DNA of 64,000 bases, taken from positions 36,732 through 100,731 of the forward strand of contig JAQVLA010000012.1 of assembly GCA_028704385.1 (NCBI GenBank), written 5' to 3'. Numbering within the stretch: position 1 is the stretch's first letter; every line of letters begins with the position of its first letter. This document shows, piece after piece, positions 9,101 to 18,055 of the stretch. Source of the DNA: Bacteroidales bacterium. Its GTDB lineage: Bacteria; Bacteroidota; Bacteroidia; Bacteroidales; F082. The translations under genes were made by a program, and so were the position numbers. The notes beneath the pieces were generated by a model, which was not told the DNA's origin, did no database searches, and saw only the letters and a list, made by a program, of their open reading frames with translations.

Positions 9101-9977
9101 TCATCTTTTCTGCGGAACAGGTGTTGCACTTGTCACTCCTTTTGAAGAAGACGGAAATGTTGATGTGGCATCTCTACATAAATTGGTAGATCATACCCTG
9201 AATAATGGTGTTGACTTTTTGGTGGCTCTTGGCACAACAAGCGAAGCACCCACATTAAGTTTGACGGAGAAAGCACTTGTCGTCAACACAATTATGGATG
9301 CAGCTTCGTCCAGAAAAAAAGTAATGCTTGGTGTGGGAGGTAATAATACGCAAGCAGTTTTGGATCAGTTAGCTACAGGTATTCCGGATGGGGTTGCGGG
9401 TATTTTAAGTGTTGTTCCCTATTATAATAAACCGCAGCAAAAAGGAATAATGGAGCACTTCAAAGCCATTGCTGATAAAAGTCCTGTGCCGGTCATTTTG
9501 TATAATGTTCCAGGCCGCACTGCAGCCAATATGACGGCTGAAACATGCCTTGAACTGGCGCAGCATCCCAATATTATTGGTGTTAAAGAAGCCTCTGGCG
9601 ATTTGCAACAAATTATGACTATCATTAATCATAAACCAGATGATTTTGCAGTGCTTTCAGGTGATGATGCACTTACTTTTCCTATGATTGCTTTGGGAGC
9701 TGCGGGTGTAATTTCGGTAGCGGCAAATGCTTTCTGCAAAGAATTTTCTGCGATGGTCAGCTTTTCACGTGCGGGTAGGATAGAGGATGCTTCACGTTTG
9801 CACTATCAAATGCTGGATCGCATGAGTTTACTTTTTGCCGAAGGAAATCCTGCTGGTGTAAAAGCATTACTCGAAATCATGGGAATTTGTGGAAGTAAAA
9901 CAAGATTGCCTCTTGTTGAAGCCAGTGATCAATTGAAAGCCAAATTAAAAGAAGAATTTATTTCAAACCAAAACTAA
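9093..9977 (+). CDS. dapA: 4-hydroxy-tetrahydrodipicolinate synthase
   Basis: Condenses pyruvate with aspartate semialdehyde in the lysine/diaminopimelate pathway, in the cytoplasm. It is a TIM-barrel enzyme of about 294 residues. Motifs: GTGVALVTPF at the start, LGTTSEAPTLS, the active-site Tyr in LYNVPGRTAANM and the Schiff-base Lys in GVKEASGD. The start is either ATG 9093 or ATG 9081; 9093 puts the conserved GTGVALVTPF nearer the usual distance from the N-terminus. The gene overlaps the upstream hypothetical gene. Diaminopimelate for peptidoglycan is its likely main use. Confidence 0.93.
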   Translation: MTDHLFCGTGVALVTPFEEDGNVDVASLHKLVDHTLNNGVDFLVALGTTSEAPTLSLTEKALVVNTIMDAASSRKKVMLGVGGNNTQAVLDQLATGIPDGVAGILSVVPYYNKPQQKGIMEHFKAIADKSPVPVILYNVPGRTAANMTAETCLELAQHPNIIGVKEASGDLQQIMTIINHKPDDFAVLSGDDALTFPMIALGAAGVISVAANAFCKEFSAMVSFSRAGRIEDASRLHYQMLDRMSLLFAEGNPAGVKALLEIMGICGSKTRLPLVEASDQLKAKLKEEFISNQN

Positions 9978-9995
9978 ACCAAATTAAATATCTTA

Positions 9996-12305
9996 ATGAA
10001 ATTGTTTAACAAAATGTGGGTAATGCTGGTACTGATAGGCCTGCCCGTGATCGTACTGAGTCAGACTTACCCGTTGGAGAAACTTTATGAGGATCGACCA
10101 GAAGTTTATTTTAAACTTGATATTACTGATCCTTCGGTGGTTATGAAGTTGAGCAAATTGATCTCAATAGATGCGGTTAATGAGCAAGGCCTTACAGCTT
10201 ATGCAAACACTTCCCAATTTGCACAACTGAAAAATTTGGGTTTTAAACCAGAACTTTTATTACCTCCATCATTACTCGAAACCGTTGCCATGACAGATTT
10301 GACAGATGATCGGTCGGTTTTCGAATGGGATGCCTATCCAACTTATGAAGCTTATGTCCAGTTGATGCAGGATTTTGAGAACGACTATCCTGAACATTGC
10401 CAGGTGTTTACTTTCGCAACCTTAAACAGTGGCCGTGAACTTTTGATGGCCAGAATTAATAACGGAGAGACCTCCGGGAAACCGAAATTTCTATATACCT
10501 CCAGCATGCACGGGGACGAGACCACGGGTTATGTGTTGATGCTGAGATTGATAGATTATTTGTTGAGCAATTATGGAATTGATGACAGAGTGACAAACCT
10601 GGTTGATAACTTGGATATTTTTATCAATCCACTGGGAAATCCGGATGGAACGTATTATGCTGGAAATCATACTGTAAACGGTTCCATCAGAGGCAACGCG
10701 AACGGAATTGATCTGAACCGCAATTACCACGATCCCGAAGACGGGCCTCACCCTGATGGCTATGCGTATCAAGCTGAAACTATTGCTTTTATGGAGCTGG
10801 CCGAACAGTATCAGTTTGTGATGTCGGCCAATTTTCACGGCGGTGCAGAAGTAGTCAATTATCCCTGGGACACCTGGTCGCGCTTACATGCAGATGATGA
10901 CTGGTGGATGCAGGTGAGTCGCGAATATGCTGATTCTGCACAGTTTTATAGTCCTTCTGGATATCTCACCGATCTTAATAATGGAATAACAAACGGATAT
11001 GCCTGGTATTCCATCACCGGAAGCCGGCAGGATTATATGAATTATTTTGCACAGTGCAGGGAAGTTACGCTTGAAATATCGGATATAAAAACCCTTCCTG
11101 CCAATCAGTTGCCTGCTTTTTGGAATTATAATAAAGCCTCCTTGTTAAGTTATATGGAGCGTGCATTATATGGAGTGCAGGGTACAATTACGGATGCATC
11201 TACCGGTGAAGCTGTTGAAGCTTTGGTTTCAATTTCTGGTTATGATTTTGATAATTCACAAGTGTACAGTTCCTCGGATGATGGTTTTTATCACCGAGTT
11301 TTAAAATCGGGTCAGTGGGATATTACTTACTCATCGGCAGGTTATTATCCTCAAACCATTTCAGTAGAAATAGATGAATTTGAAACCCTGGTTCAGGATA
11401 TTGCTTTGGAGTCCGGAACTTTGATCCCTGATTTTTCGGCCAGTGCCTACAACATTCCCAAAGGGGAGTCAGTTGATTTTACTAATGAATCCTATGGATT
11501 GGATATTGTGAGTTATGAATGGATTTTTGAAGGTGGAACTCCTGCAACATCTACTGCTGAAAACCCTGAAAACATTGCCTATAACGAAACTGGAAGCTTT
11601 GATGTGCGGCTAACTATCACTGATAATGAAGGAGAAAGCAGCACCATTTTAAAGGAGGATTTAATTAATGTAAACCTGGTTTATCTGATGCAAAACGGAA
11701 CCTTTACCATGTGTGAGGGTATGTTTTACGATACAGGTGGCCCGGATGATAATTATGGTAATAATCAAAATTTTGTCATGACACTACTTCCTGAGACTGA
11801 ACAATCGGCTGTGGTGGTTGATTTTCTGAGTTTTTCGGTTGAACATCATTCTAATTGTAACTACGATTGGTTAAAGATTTATAATGGAATATCCAGCCTG
11901 TCTCCACTTATTGGTACTTATTGTGGAACAAATTCGCCGGGTGAGGTAATTGCAACGAATGAACAAGGTGCATTGACTTTTGTGTTTCATTCGGATAATA
12001 ATGTTAATGAGTTGGGTTGGTCTGCAATAGTTTCCTGTACCTCAACAACCTACCTTCACGAAAAAAATCACACACGACTGTTGGTCTGGCCTAATCCTTC
12101 ATCTGAACGAATGATTAATATTCAAACGGATGAAGAAATTGTCGCAATTGAAATTTCAAATTTACAGGGTAATCCTGTCTGGCGGGAAGAAGCATCCGGC
12201 AAATTGGAATCGCTGAATCTTGAAATTCTGCCGGCGGGAATGTATATGTTAAAAGTCGAGTTGCAGAGCGGGGAGTTCGTCACGAAAAAGATTATTTTAA
12301 AATAA
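9996..12305 (+). CDS. secreted M14 zinc carboxypeptidase with PKD, CUB and T9SS type A sorting domain
   Basis: Exported metallocarboxypeptidase, 769 residues. A signal peptide (LVLIGLPVIVLSQ) precedes a propeptide-like region. The M14 domain spans about 110-400, with zinc ligands His172 and Glu175 (MHGDETTGY), His281 (NFHGG) and catalytic Glu360 (EVTLEIS). A carboxypeptidase regulatory-like beta domain (about 395-470), a PKD domain (about 475-565), a CUB-like domain (about 575-680, GYxGG-type spacing and WLKIYNG) and a Por secretion C-terminal domain (VWPNPSS to VTKKIILK) follow. The C-terminal domain predicts export by type IX secretion. It would release amino acids from peptides outside the cell. 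Confidence 0.9.
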   Translation: MKLFNKMWVMLVLIGLPVIVLSQTYPLEKLYEDRPEVYFKLDITDPSVVMKLSKLISIDAVNEQGLTAYANTSQFAQLKNLGFKPELLLPPSLLETVAMTDLTDDRSVFEWDAYPTYEAYVQLMQDFENDYPEHCQVFTFATLNSGRELLMARINNGETSGKPKFLYTSSMHGDETTGYVLMLRLIDYLLSNYGIDDRVTNLVDNLDIFINPLGNPDGTYYAGNHTVNGSIRGNANGIDLNRNYHDPEDGPHPDGYAYQAETIAFMELAEQYQFVMSANFHGGAEVVNYPWDTWSRLHADDDWWMQVSREYADSAQFYSPSGYLTDLNNGITNGYAWYSITGSRQDYMNYFAQCREVTLEISDIKTLPANQLPAFWNYNKASLLSYMERALYGVQGTITDASTGEAVEALVSISGYDFDNSQVYSSSDDGFYHRVLKSGQWDITYSSAGYYPQTISVEIDEFETLVQDIALESGTLIPDFSASAYNIPKGESVDFTNESYGLDIVSYEWIFEGGTPATSTAENPENIAYNETGSFDVRLTITDNEGESSTILKEDLINVNLVYLMQNGTFTMCEGMFYDTGGPDDNYGNNQNFVMTLLPETEQSAVVVDFLSFSVEHHSNCNYDWLKIYNGISSLSPLIGTYCGTNSPGEVIATNEQGALTFVFHSDNNVNELGWSAIVSCTSTTYLHEKNHTRLLVWPNPSSERMINIQTDEEIVAIEISNLQGNPVWREEASGKLESLNLEILPAGMYMLKVELQSGEFVTKKIILK

Positions 12306-12342
12306 TGAAATAGATTGTATTACAATGTATTAGACCAAGAAT

Positions 12343-12377
12343 AAAAAAGACTTGAAGAAAATTCAGGTCTTTTTTTT
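12343..12377. terminator. bidirectional rho-independent terminator
   Basis: AAAAAAGACTTGAA and TTCAGGTCTTTTTT form a stem of 14 pairs with one G-T wobble and a 5-nt GAAAA loop. There are U-runs in both directions. It lies between the convergent peptidase and membrane-protein genes, and its right end overlaps the minus-strand stop codon at 12376-12378. Confidence 0.8.
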
Positions 12378-13203
12378 ACCAGGTGAAGTAAATCCTGTTG
12401 TGCATGATCAGCCTTGAGAATACATATAAAAGCATCGTAAAAATAATCAGACCCCTCATGGGACGGATGCTTCTATTATCATCTTCTTCAAACATCAGAT
12501 CGTCACTATAACGGCTTCTCAGGTAAAATAATATTAGCATTACACCCATAATAATCCATCCAAACTGCTCATGAAACATTGCTTTTGGAACGAAATAAAA
12601 ATAAATTAAAACCGATCCAATGAGGTATGGCACAAAAACCTGAGCAGTAACGAAAAAAGGAGAAATACGCTCGTTGTACTTATCAAAATAGGCATTAGCC
12701 GAAAGTCCAACAAGCCGGGCAGAAAAGATCGACATGATTAACAATCCAAAAAAACCAATCAATGAGATTATCATTTTCACAGTATCAGTCAGATACATCC
12801 AGTTGAAAACATGGCCAATGCCATCGGTGAGCAAATTGCCAAGCATCAAACCTCCAAAAACATAGGTGGACGCATGAAAACTCAACCAAAAGAAAAACAC
12901 CTTAAAAGGAATTGCATCTGCCACTATCTGGTAAAACCCGAGTAAAGCGAGTATTCCGAATATTAGGGTAAGCAGGTATCCGGAGCTAAAAATCACAATG
13001 ACAGCATCGTGCGTCCATTCATAAGGTTCGATATGAAAGAAGTAACTGTTGTAATTGACCGAGATTTCATATTCGTACATACCGGCCGTTAGTACATACG
13101 ATACCTGGTTCATATAAAAGATGAAAAGATACGACAGCACAAATGCAGCAAGTGAATTTATTGCTATTATCCAAAAATTTCTACGACTGAGTTGGTTGTA
13201 CAT
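12376..13203 (-). CDS. polytopic membrane protein of unknown function
   Basis: 275 residues with about seven hydrophobic helices, for example WIIAINSLAAFVLSYLFIFY, SGYLLTLIFGILALLGF and IISLIGFFGLLIMSIFSA. A charged loop (DDLMFEEDDNRSIRPMRG) precedes the last helix. No conserved catalytic motif is recognised and I cannot assign a family. The gene is separated from the upstream minus-strand gene by a strong terminator at 13212-13241, so it has its own transcription or depends on read-through. Confidence 0.7.
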   Translation of the reverse strand: MYNQLSRRNFWIIAINSLAAFVLSYLFIFYMNQVSYVLTAGMYEYEISVNYNSYFFHIEPYEWTHDAVIVIFSSGYLLTLIFGILALLGFYQIVADAIPFKVFFFWLSFHASTYVFGGLMLGNLLTDGIGHVFNWMYLTDTVKMIISLIGFFGLLIMSIFSARLVGLSANAYFDKYNERISPFFVTAQVFVPYLIGSVLIYFYFVPKAMFHEQFGWIIMGVMLILFYLRSRYSDDLMFEEDDNRSIRPMRGLIIFTMLLYVFSRLIMHNRIYFTW

Positions 13204-13211
13204 CTTGTAGT

Positions 13212-13241
13212 AAAAAAGGGGAATCGCAAAGGATTCCCCTT
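13212..13241 (-). terminator. rho-independent terminator
   Basis: AAGGGGAATC and GATTCCCCTT form a perfect 10-bp stem with a 6-nt loop. On the minus strand it is followed by a run of six T. It lies 5 nt beyond the stop codon of the minus-strand alpha-oxoamine synthase gene and ends that transcript. Confidence 0.88.
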
Positions 13242-13245
13242 GTTA

Positions 13246-14493
13246 TTAAACATTTTCGATATCGGCCATTTCAGTTGAATAGGCTTTTTGCTCCAGTTTA
13301 TGTTTCACTTCCATAAAGGCTTTGATGGTATAGGAAACATCCTCGAGTGTATGCACCGCGGTAGGGATCAATCTGAGGAGGATAACACCTTTAGGCACAA
13401 CAGGATAAGTAACGATTGAACAGAAGATATTATAATTTTCACGCAGATCATAGGTGATCTGAGTTGCTTCGCCTACACCACCATAAAGCATCACAGGTGT
13501 AACCGGAGATTGGGTCTTTCCGATGTCAAGTCCGGCTTCTTTAAGTCCGTTTTGAAGCGCATTAACGATCTTCCAGAGGTTTTCACGATGCTCTGGTTGT
13601 GTGCGGATCAGTTCAAGACGTTTTAGTGCACCTAAAACCATAGGCATTGGCAGAGATTTTGCAAAAATCTGAGAGCGCATATTATACATCAGATACTTTA
13701 TCACCTTGTAATCACCGGCAATGAAACCACCAATACCTGCCATTGATTTGGCAAAGGTGCCAAAATACAGATCCACATCCTTTTGAACACCAAAATGTTC
13801 GTCTGTTCCTGCACCGGTAGGTCCCATAGTTCCGAAACCATGCGCATCGTCCACCATTAATCTGAAATTATATTTTGATTTTAAGGCTACGATTTCATCT
13901 AATTTACCTAAATCACCCGACATACCATAAACACCTTCCGTAATAACTAATATTCCGCCTCCGGTTTGCTCTGTAAGTCGTGTAGCACGTTTGAGCTGAG
14001 TTTCGAGGTTTTCGATGTTATTGTGTGGATACACAAAACGCTTTCCAAAATGCAAACGCATCCCATCAATGATACAGGCATGTGCTTCGCTGTCGTAAAC
14101 GATTACATCCTTGCGATCAACGATTGAGTTAATAATTGACAACATGCCCTGATAGCCATAGTTTAACAGATAGGCGTGTTCGCGTTTTACAAAAGCCGCA
14201 AGTTCATTTTCAAGTTGCTCGTGATATTTGGTTTGCCCCGACATCATCCGGGCACCCATGGGATAAGCCATTCCGAATTTTGCAGCTGCTTCTGCATCAG
14301 CTTTCCTAACATCAGGATGATTGGCAAGTCCGAGGTAATTGTTTAAACTCCAGATCAAACGTTCTTTACCGTGAAAGATCATGCGATTGCTGATATCGCC
14401 TTCGAGTTTTGGAAACATGAAATAACCTTCGGCCTGATCGGCGTATTTGCCAAGTGGTCCCAGGTTTACTGTACATTTATCAAAAAGATCCAC
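13246..14493 (-). CDS. PLP-dependent alpha-oxoamine synthase (serine palmitoyltransferase-like)
   Basis: 415-residue fold-type I PLP enzyme that joins an amino acid to an acyl-CoA or acyl-ACP with loss of CO2. Motifs: SLNNYLGLANHP, YDSEAHACIIDGMRL, DDAHGFGTMG and the PLP-Lys in FGTFAKSMAGIGGF. The family includes BioF, Kbl, HemA and serine palmitoyltransferase. No bio or tdh gene is nearby, and Bacteroidota commonly carry a copy for sphingolipid or sulfonolipid bases, so that role is most likely but inferred. It is a single-gene unit with its own terminator and a possible promoter 26 nt upstream. Confidence 0.85.
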   Translation of the reverse strand: MDLFDKCTVNLGPLGKYADQAEGYFMFPKLEGDISNRMIFHGKERLIWSLNNYLGLANHPDVRKADAEAAAKFGMAYPMGARMMSGQTKYHEQLENELAAFVKREHAYLLNYGYQGMLSIINSIVDRKDVIVYDSEAHACIIDGMRLHFGKRFVYPHNNIENLETQLKRATRLTEQTGGGILVITEGVYGMSGDLGKLDEIVALKSKYNFRLMVDDAHGFGTMGPTGAGTDEHFGVQKDVDLYFGTFAKSMAGIGGFIAGDYKVIKYLMYNMRSQIFAKSLPMPMVLGALKRLELIRTQPEHRENLWKIVNALQNGLKEAGLDIGKTQSPVTPVMLYGGVGEATQITYDLRENYNIFCSIVTYPVVPKGVILLRLIPTAVHTLEDVSYTIKAFMEVKHKLEQKAYSTEMADIENV

Positions 14494-14518
14494 TGTTTTT
14501 AGGTTTTAAATTTAGCTG

Positions 14519-14526
14519 CGAAATTA
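14519..14526 (-). promoter_or_regulatory. candidate -7 box for the alpha-oxoamine synthase gene
   Basis: On the minus strand the bases read TAATTTCG, one mismatch from TAnnTTTG, 26 nt upstream of the ATG at 14493. The -33 element is not clear. Position is good, sequence match is imperfect. Confidence 0.3.
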
Positions 14527-14695
14527 CAAAAATTCAATGAGCTTTACCTTTAACAATATGTGAGATTAATTTGCGTTCTGCTGGTTAGCTTTTCGTTGGG
14601 TTTTAGGTTTTTTTAAAGTGAATTACCTATTGTGTTACTTCCTTTAACAATAACCAATTGACTTTATGAATGATTTTTTTCAATCGAAATTTATG

Positions 14696-14703
14696 TACTT
14701 TTG
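14696..14703 (+). promoter_or_regulatory. -7 box for the bamD operon
   Basis: TACTTTTG matches TAnnTTTG. It ends only 4 nt before the ATG at 14708, so transcription would begin at or very near the start codon. It lies inside the longer open frame that begins at 14666, which argues that 14708 is the true start. Confidence 0.45.
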
Positions 14704-14707
14704 CACC

Positions 14708-15508
14708 ATGATTAAAAAAATGCTTTTTGTTGGTTTCGTATTGATGAGTATTGTGCTCAGCTCGTGCAGCAATTATAGCAAATTGCTAAAAAGCACTGAT
14801 AACGAAACTAAATTTGAAGCCGCTGTCGATTATTTTGAACGTAAAGATTACAACAGGGCGCTGGAGTTGTTTGATTTGTTGCAGGCTGCATACAGGGGTA
14901 CTGCCAAAGGTGAAGAAATAAGCTATTATACAGCATACTCCTATTATCATCTGAAGGACTATACCGTTGCAAGTTATTATTTTAAACGTTATGTGCAATC
15001 ATTTCAGCAATACCCAAGAGCCGAGGAATGTCTTTTTATGAATGCCTATTGCTACTACCTCGACTCACCAAAATATAGCCTGGATCAAAGTAATACCTAC
15101 ACAGCTATCAGTGAGTTACAATTGTTCATTGATACATATCCCGTGAGCGAAAGAGTGGCCGAAGCCAATGAACTGATCGACAAACTTCGTGCAAAGCTGG
15201 AGTTTAAAGATTTTAATATCTGCTTGATGTACTATAGGATGAGGGATTATATGGCGGCTATCACCTCATTTGAAAATCTATTAAAGAACTATCCCGACAC
15301 AGAACGTCGTGAGGAGGTTTTGCATTATATGGCTCTTGCTTATTACGAATTTGCTGAGAATAGCATTCCGGAGAAAAAACGTGAACGTTATGAATCAGCT
15401 GTTGAAGCCTACAACAACCTGCTTTTCCTTTATCCGGAGAGCACATATTTATCCGAATTAAAAGATGTTGACACAAAAGCACGACAACGTTTAGAATCCT
15501 ATCAATAA
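14708..15508 (+). CDS. bamD: outer-membrane assembly lipoprotein BamD (YfiO)
   Basis: Lipoprotein of the BAM complex that inserts beta-barrel proteins into the outer membrane. About 266 residues from ATG 14708. The lipobox LSSC puts the lipidated Cys at residue 20. The mature part is a TPR array (YNRALELFDLLQAAYRGT, YTVASYYFKRYVQSF, YMAAITSFENLLKNYPDT, SAVEAYNNLLFLYPES). ATG 14708 is chosen over 14666 because the signal peptide starts there and the -7 box lies between the two. It is the first gene of the conserved bamD-rpoZ-coaBC-DUF4835 block; rpoZ starts 8 nt after it. Confidence 0.9.
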   Translation: MIKKMLFVGFVLMSIVLSSCSNYSKLLKSTDNETKFEAAVDYFERKDYNRALELFDLLQAAYRGTAKGEEISYYTAYSYYHLKDYTVASYYFKRYVQSFQQYPRAEECLFMNAYCYYLDSPKYSLDQSNTYTAISELQLFIDTYPVSERVAEANELIDKLRAKLEFKDFNICLMYYRMRDYMAAITSFENLLKNYPDTERREEVLHYMALAYYEFAENSIPEKKRERYESAVEAYNNLLFLYPESTYLSELKDVDTKARQRLESYQ

Positions 15509-15516
15509 AATTAAAT

Positions 15517-15849
15517 ATGGACTTTAAGAAAATCAAAACAGAAACTACTGCCGTTACGCGTCAGAAAGACCTTTTTTATGAAGGTACCGGTAATATTTAT
15601 GAAACTACTGCTATTCTATCGAAGAGAGCCAATCAGATCTCTATCGAAATGAAAGAGGAGTTAAATAAAAAAATTGCGGAGTTTGCTTCATCTTCAGATA
15701 ACTTGGAAGAGGTTTTTGAGAATCGTGAGCAAATAGAAATAGCGAAGTTCTACGAAAAATTACCCAAGCCAACGCTCATTGCTATACAGGAGTTTCTGAA
15801 CGACGAAATCTATTTCCGTAATCCACATAAAGAGAACAGCGATTTTTAA
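15517..15849 (+). CDS. rpoZ: DNA-directed RNA polymerase omega subunit (Bacteroidota type)
   Basis: Small RNA polymerase subunit that helps assemble beta-prime, 110 residues. The conserved part is NIYETTAILSKRANQISIEMKEEL, where the R-A-N-Q-I element corresponds to the omega motif that contacts beta-prime. The C-terminal tail (FYEKLPKPTLIAIQEFL) is typical of the Bacteroidota form. It sits between bamD and coaBC, its usual place in this phylum, which supports the call despite the short length. Confidence 0.88.
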   Translation: MDFKKIKTETTAVTRQKDLFYEGTGNIYETTAILSKRANQISIEMKEELNKKIAEFASSSDNLEEVFENREQIEIAKFYEKLPKPTLIAIQEFLNDEIYFRNPHKENSDF

Positions 15850-15861
15850 CAATCGGTGCTG

Positions 15862-17079
15862 ATGCTTAAAGGAAAAAAAATCCTTATCGGAATCACAGGT
15901 AGTATTGCAGCCTATAAAATTCCTTTGCTGGTGCGTATGCTGGTAAAGGAAAATGCTGAGGTTAAAATAGTTATGACCGATTCTGCCAGGGATTTTGTTA
16001 GTCCGCTTACTTTGGCCACTTTATCCAAAAATCCTGTTTTTTCCGAAGCTTTTGATTCAATTACCGGACAATGGAATAGCCATGTTGATCTGGGGCTTTG
16101 GGCCGACCTTTTTTTAATAACACCTGCCAGTGCCAATACGCTGGCCAAAATGACGCACGGAATTGCCGACAATTATTTGTTAACTGTTTATTTGTCAGCA
16201 CGCTGCCCTGTATTTTTCGCTCCTGCAATGGATGTGGATATGTATCAGCATCAAAGCACAAAAGATAACATCCGCAAACTGGTTCAGCGAGGCCATCACC
16301 TGCTTGCACCTACTTCCGGAGAATTGGCCAGCGGGCTTTGTGGTGAGGGTAGAATGATGGAACCTGAAGCAATTTTCAATGAGATCAGGCGACATTTTAG
16401 AACAAAACAACTATTTCGGGACAAAAAAATTTTGATAAGTGCGGGTCCCACTTATGAAGCTATTGATCCGGTGCGATATATTGGCAATCATAGTACCGGA
16501 AAAATGGGTGTTGAAATGGCAAAGGCATTTGCAAATGCTGGAGCCAGCGTGAAACTGGTTTTGGGCCCCACCAGCCTTCGTGTGGATTACCCCTTAATAG
16601 AAGTTTTTCCGGTTACCAGTGCGCTTCAAATGTATGAGGCCTGCCTCGCTTTTTCAGCTGAAGCAGATATATTGGTGATGAGTGCCGCTGTGGCGGATTA
16701 CCGACCTGAAAAAATGGAAGAAACTAAAATCAAAAAGTCAGTTGAAAGTATTGACCTTAAACTTGTTAAAAATCCTGATATCCTCAAAAAACTTGGTGAG
16801 CTTAAAAATGAGAATCAGTTTTTGGCAGGATTTGCCCTTGAAACAGATAACGAACTGGAAAATGCCTGGCACAAATTGAATACGAAAAAGGCTGATCTGA
16901 TCGTTCTAAACTCGTTGGCAGATGAAGGTGCAGGCTTCGGAACAGATACAAACAAAGTAATTTGCATTACTAAAGATGGCACGCAACGTAATTTTGAATT
17001 GCAGTCGAAGCGAGAATTGGCCCATAATCTGATACAATACATCTATGAATTAACTGGTAAAAAACAAGCGAATGCTTAA
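15862..17079 (+). CDS. coaBC: bifunctional phosphopantothenoylcysteine decarboxylase / phosphopantothenate-cysteine ligase
   Basis: Makes 4'-phosphopantetheine for coenzyme A in two steps. About 405 residues from ATG 15862 (a GTG two codons upstream is less likely). The N-terminal flavoprotein decarboxylase shows GITGSIAAYK, the catalytic His in SHVDLGLWAD, PASANT, PAMDVDMY and the flap Cys in SGLCGEGRM. The C-terminal ligase shows SAGPTYEAIDPVRYIGNHS, SAAVADYRP and the Lys-rich loop after it. Both active sites look intact. The next gene starts within its last 8 bases. Confidence 0.95.
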   Translation: MLKGKKILIGITGSIAAYKIPLLVRMLVKENAEVKIVMTDSARDFVSPLTLATLSKNPVFSEAFDSITGQWNSHVDLGLWADLFLITPASANTLAKMTHGIADNYLLTVYLSARCPVFFAPAMDVDMYQHQSTKDNIRKLVQRGHHLLAPTSGELASGLCGEGRMMEPEAIFNEIRRHFRTKQLFRDKKILISAGPTYEAIDPVRYIGNHSTGKMGVEMAKAFANAGASVKLVLGPTSLRVDYPLIEVFPVTSALQMYEACLAFSAEADILVMSAAVADYRPEKMEETKIKKSVESIDLKLVKNPDILKKLGELKNENQFLAGFALETDNELENAWHKLNTKKADLIVLNSLADEGAGFGTDTNKVICITKDGTQRNFELQSKRELAHNLIQYIYELTGKKQANA

Positions 17080-18004
17080 TACATTTTTAAGGTTTTTCAG
17101 AACTAAGTCATTACTTGTAATTTTAATTGTGCTATTGTTTGGACTTCGGAACTTGAAGGCCCAGGAGTTTTTGGCCGATATAAGGGTTACTGCACCAACG
17201 ATTGAAGGAACTGACCGTCGTGTTTTTGAATCATTGCAGCAGGCACTTTATGACTTTATCAACAACCGCAAATGGACGAATGTAAACTTAAAAAACCAGG
17301 AACGTATCGAATTTTCGATATTAATAACGGTAAAAGAACGCGTTTCTTCAGATGAATTTAAAGGATCGATCAATCTTGTTCTGCGACGGCCTGTTTTCAA
17401 ATCTTCGTACAATAGTGTGCTGTTTAATTATGTTGACGAAAGCTTTCAGTTTCGCTATATCGAATCGCAACCTCTTGATTACATTGAAAATAGTTATTCT
17501 TCGAGCCTCACCTCAACCATTGCCTTTTATCTCTACTATTTATTGGGTCTCGATTTCGACAGCTTTTCCTTATACGGAGGTGATCCGTTTTTCAGAGTTG
17601 CCGAGTCTATCGTGAATGCAGCCCAAAATGCCTCTGAGCGCGGCTGGAAAGCATTTGATGGAAACAGAAACAGATACTGGCTGGTCGAAAATATGACCAA
17701 TCCGGCTTATCGCCCATTGCGTCAGTTTATGTACGAATATCACCGCCTTGGCTTTGATATCATGTCCGAAAAACCTGACGAAGGCAGAGTGAAAATTGGA
17801 GAAACACTCAAATACCTGGAACAGACCTGGCGCGACAGGCCAAACTTGTTGATGCTTCAGTTATTTTTAGATGCTAAAAGAGACGAAATTATCAATGTAT
17901 TTTCACAGGGAAGTCCGCAAGAGAAGACTAAAGCGGTTAATATCATGCGCGAAATTGATCCGGCAAATGCTTCCAAATACGAAAAAATTCTTGCCCCTAA
18001 ATAA
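17072..18004 (+). CDS. DUF4835 family protein (PorD-like, T9SS-associated)
   Basis: Secreted or periplasmic protein of 310 residues. The signal peptide ends near LKAQ. The mature start EFLADIRVTAP and the segments FESLQQALYDFINNRKWT and NSYSSSLTSTIAFYLYYLLG are typical of the DUF4835 family. This family is linked to type IX secretion under the name PorD in recent annotation, as I recall it. The gene overlaps coaBC by 8 nt and precedes recN, the standard neighbourhood in Bacteroidota. The molecular role is not readable from sequence. Confidence 0.8.
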   Translation: MLNTFLRFFRTKSLLVILIVLLFGLRNLKAQEFLADIRVTAPTIEGTDRRVFESLQQALYDFINNRKWTNVNLKNQERIEFSILITVKERVSSDEFKGSINLVLRRPVFKSSYNSVLFNYVDESFQFRYIESQPLDYIENSYSSSLTSTIAFYLYYLLGLDFDSFSLYGGDPFFRVAESIVNAAQNASERGWKAFDGNRNRYWLVENMTNPAYRPLRQFMYEYHRLGFDIMSEKPDEGRVKIGETLKYLEQTWRDRPNLLMLQLFLDAKRDEIINVFSQGSPQEKTKAVNIMREIDPANASKYEKILAPK

Positions 18005-18028
18005 AGTTTTCTAATCCATAGGTTTCTG

Positions 18029-18036
18029 TAATTTTG
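18029..18036 (+). promoter_or_regulatory. -7 box for recN
   Basis: TAATTTTG matches TAnnTTTG and lies 19 nt upstream of the recN ATG. A T-rich GTTTTC about 18 nt further upstream could be a weak -33 element. It indicates that recN has its own promoter, 24 nt after the DUF4835 stop. Confidence 0.5.
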
Positions 18037-18055
18037 CGACAAACCAAAAGCGATT

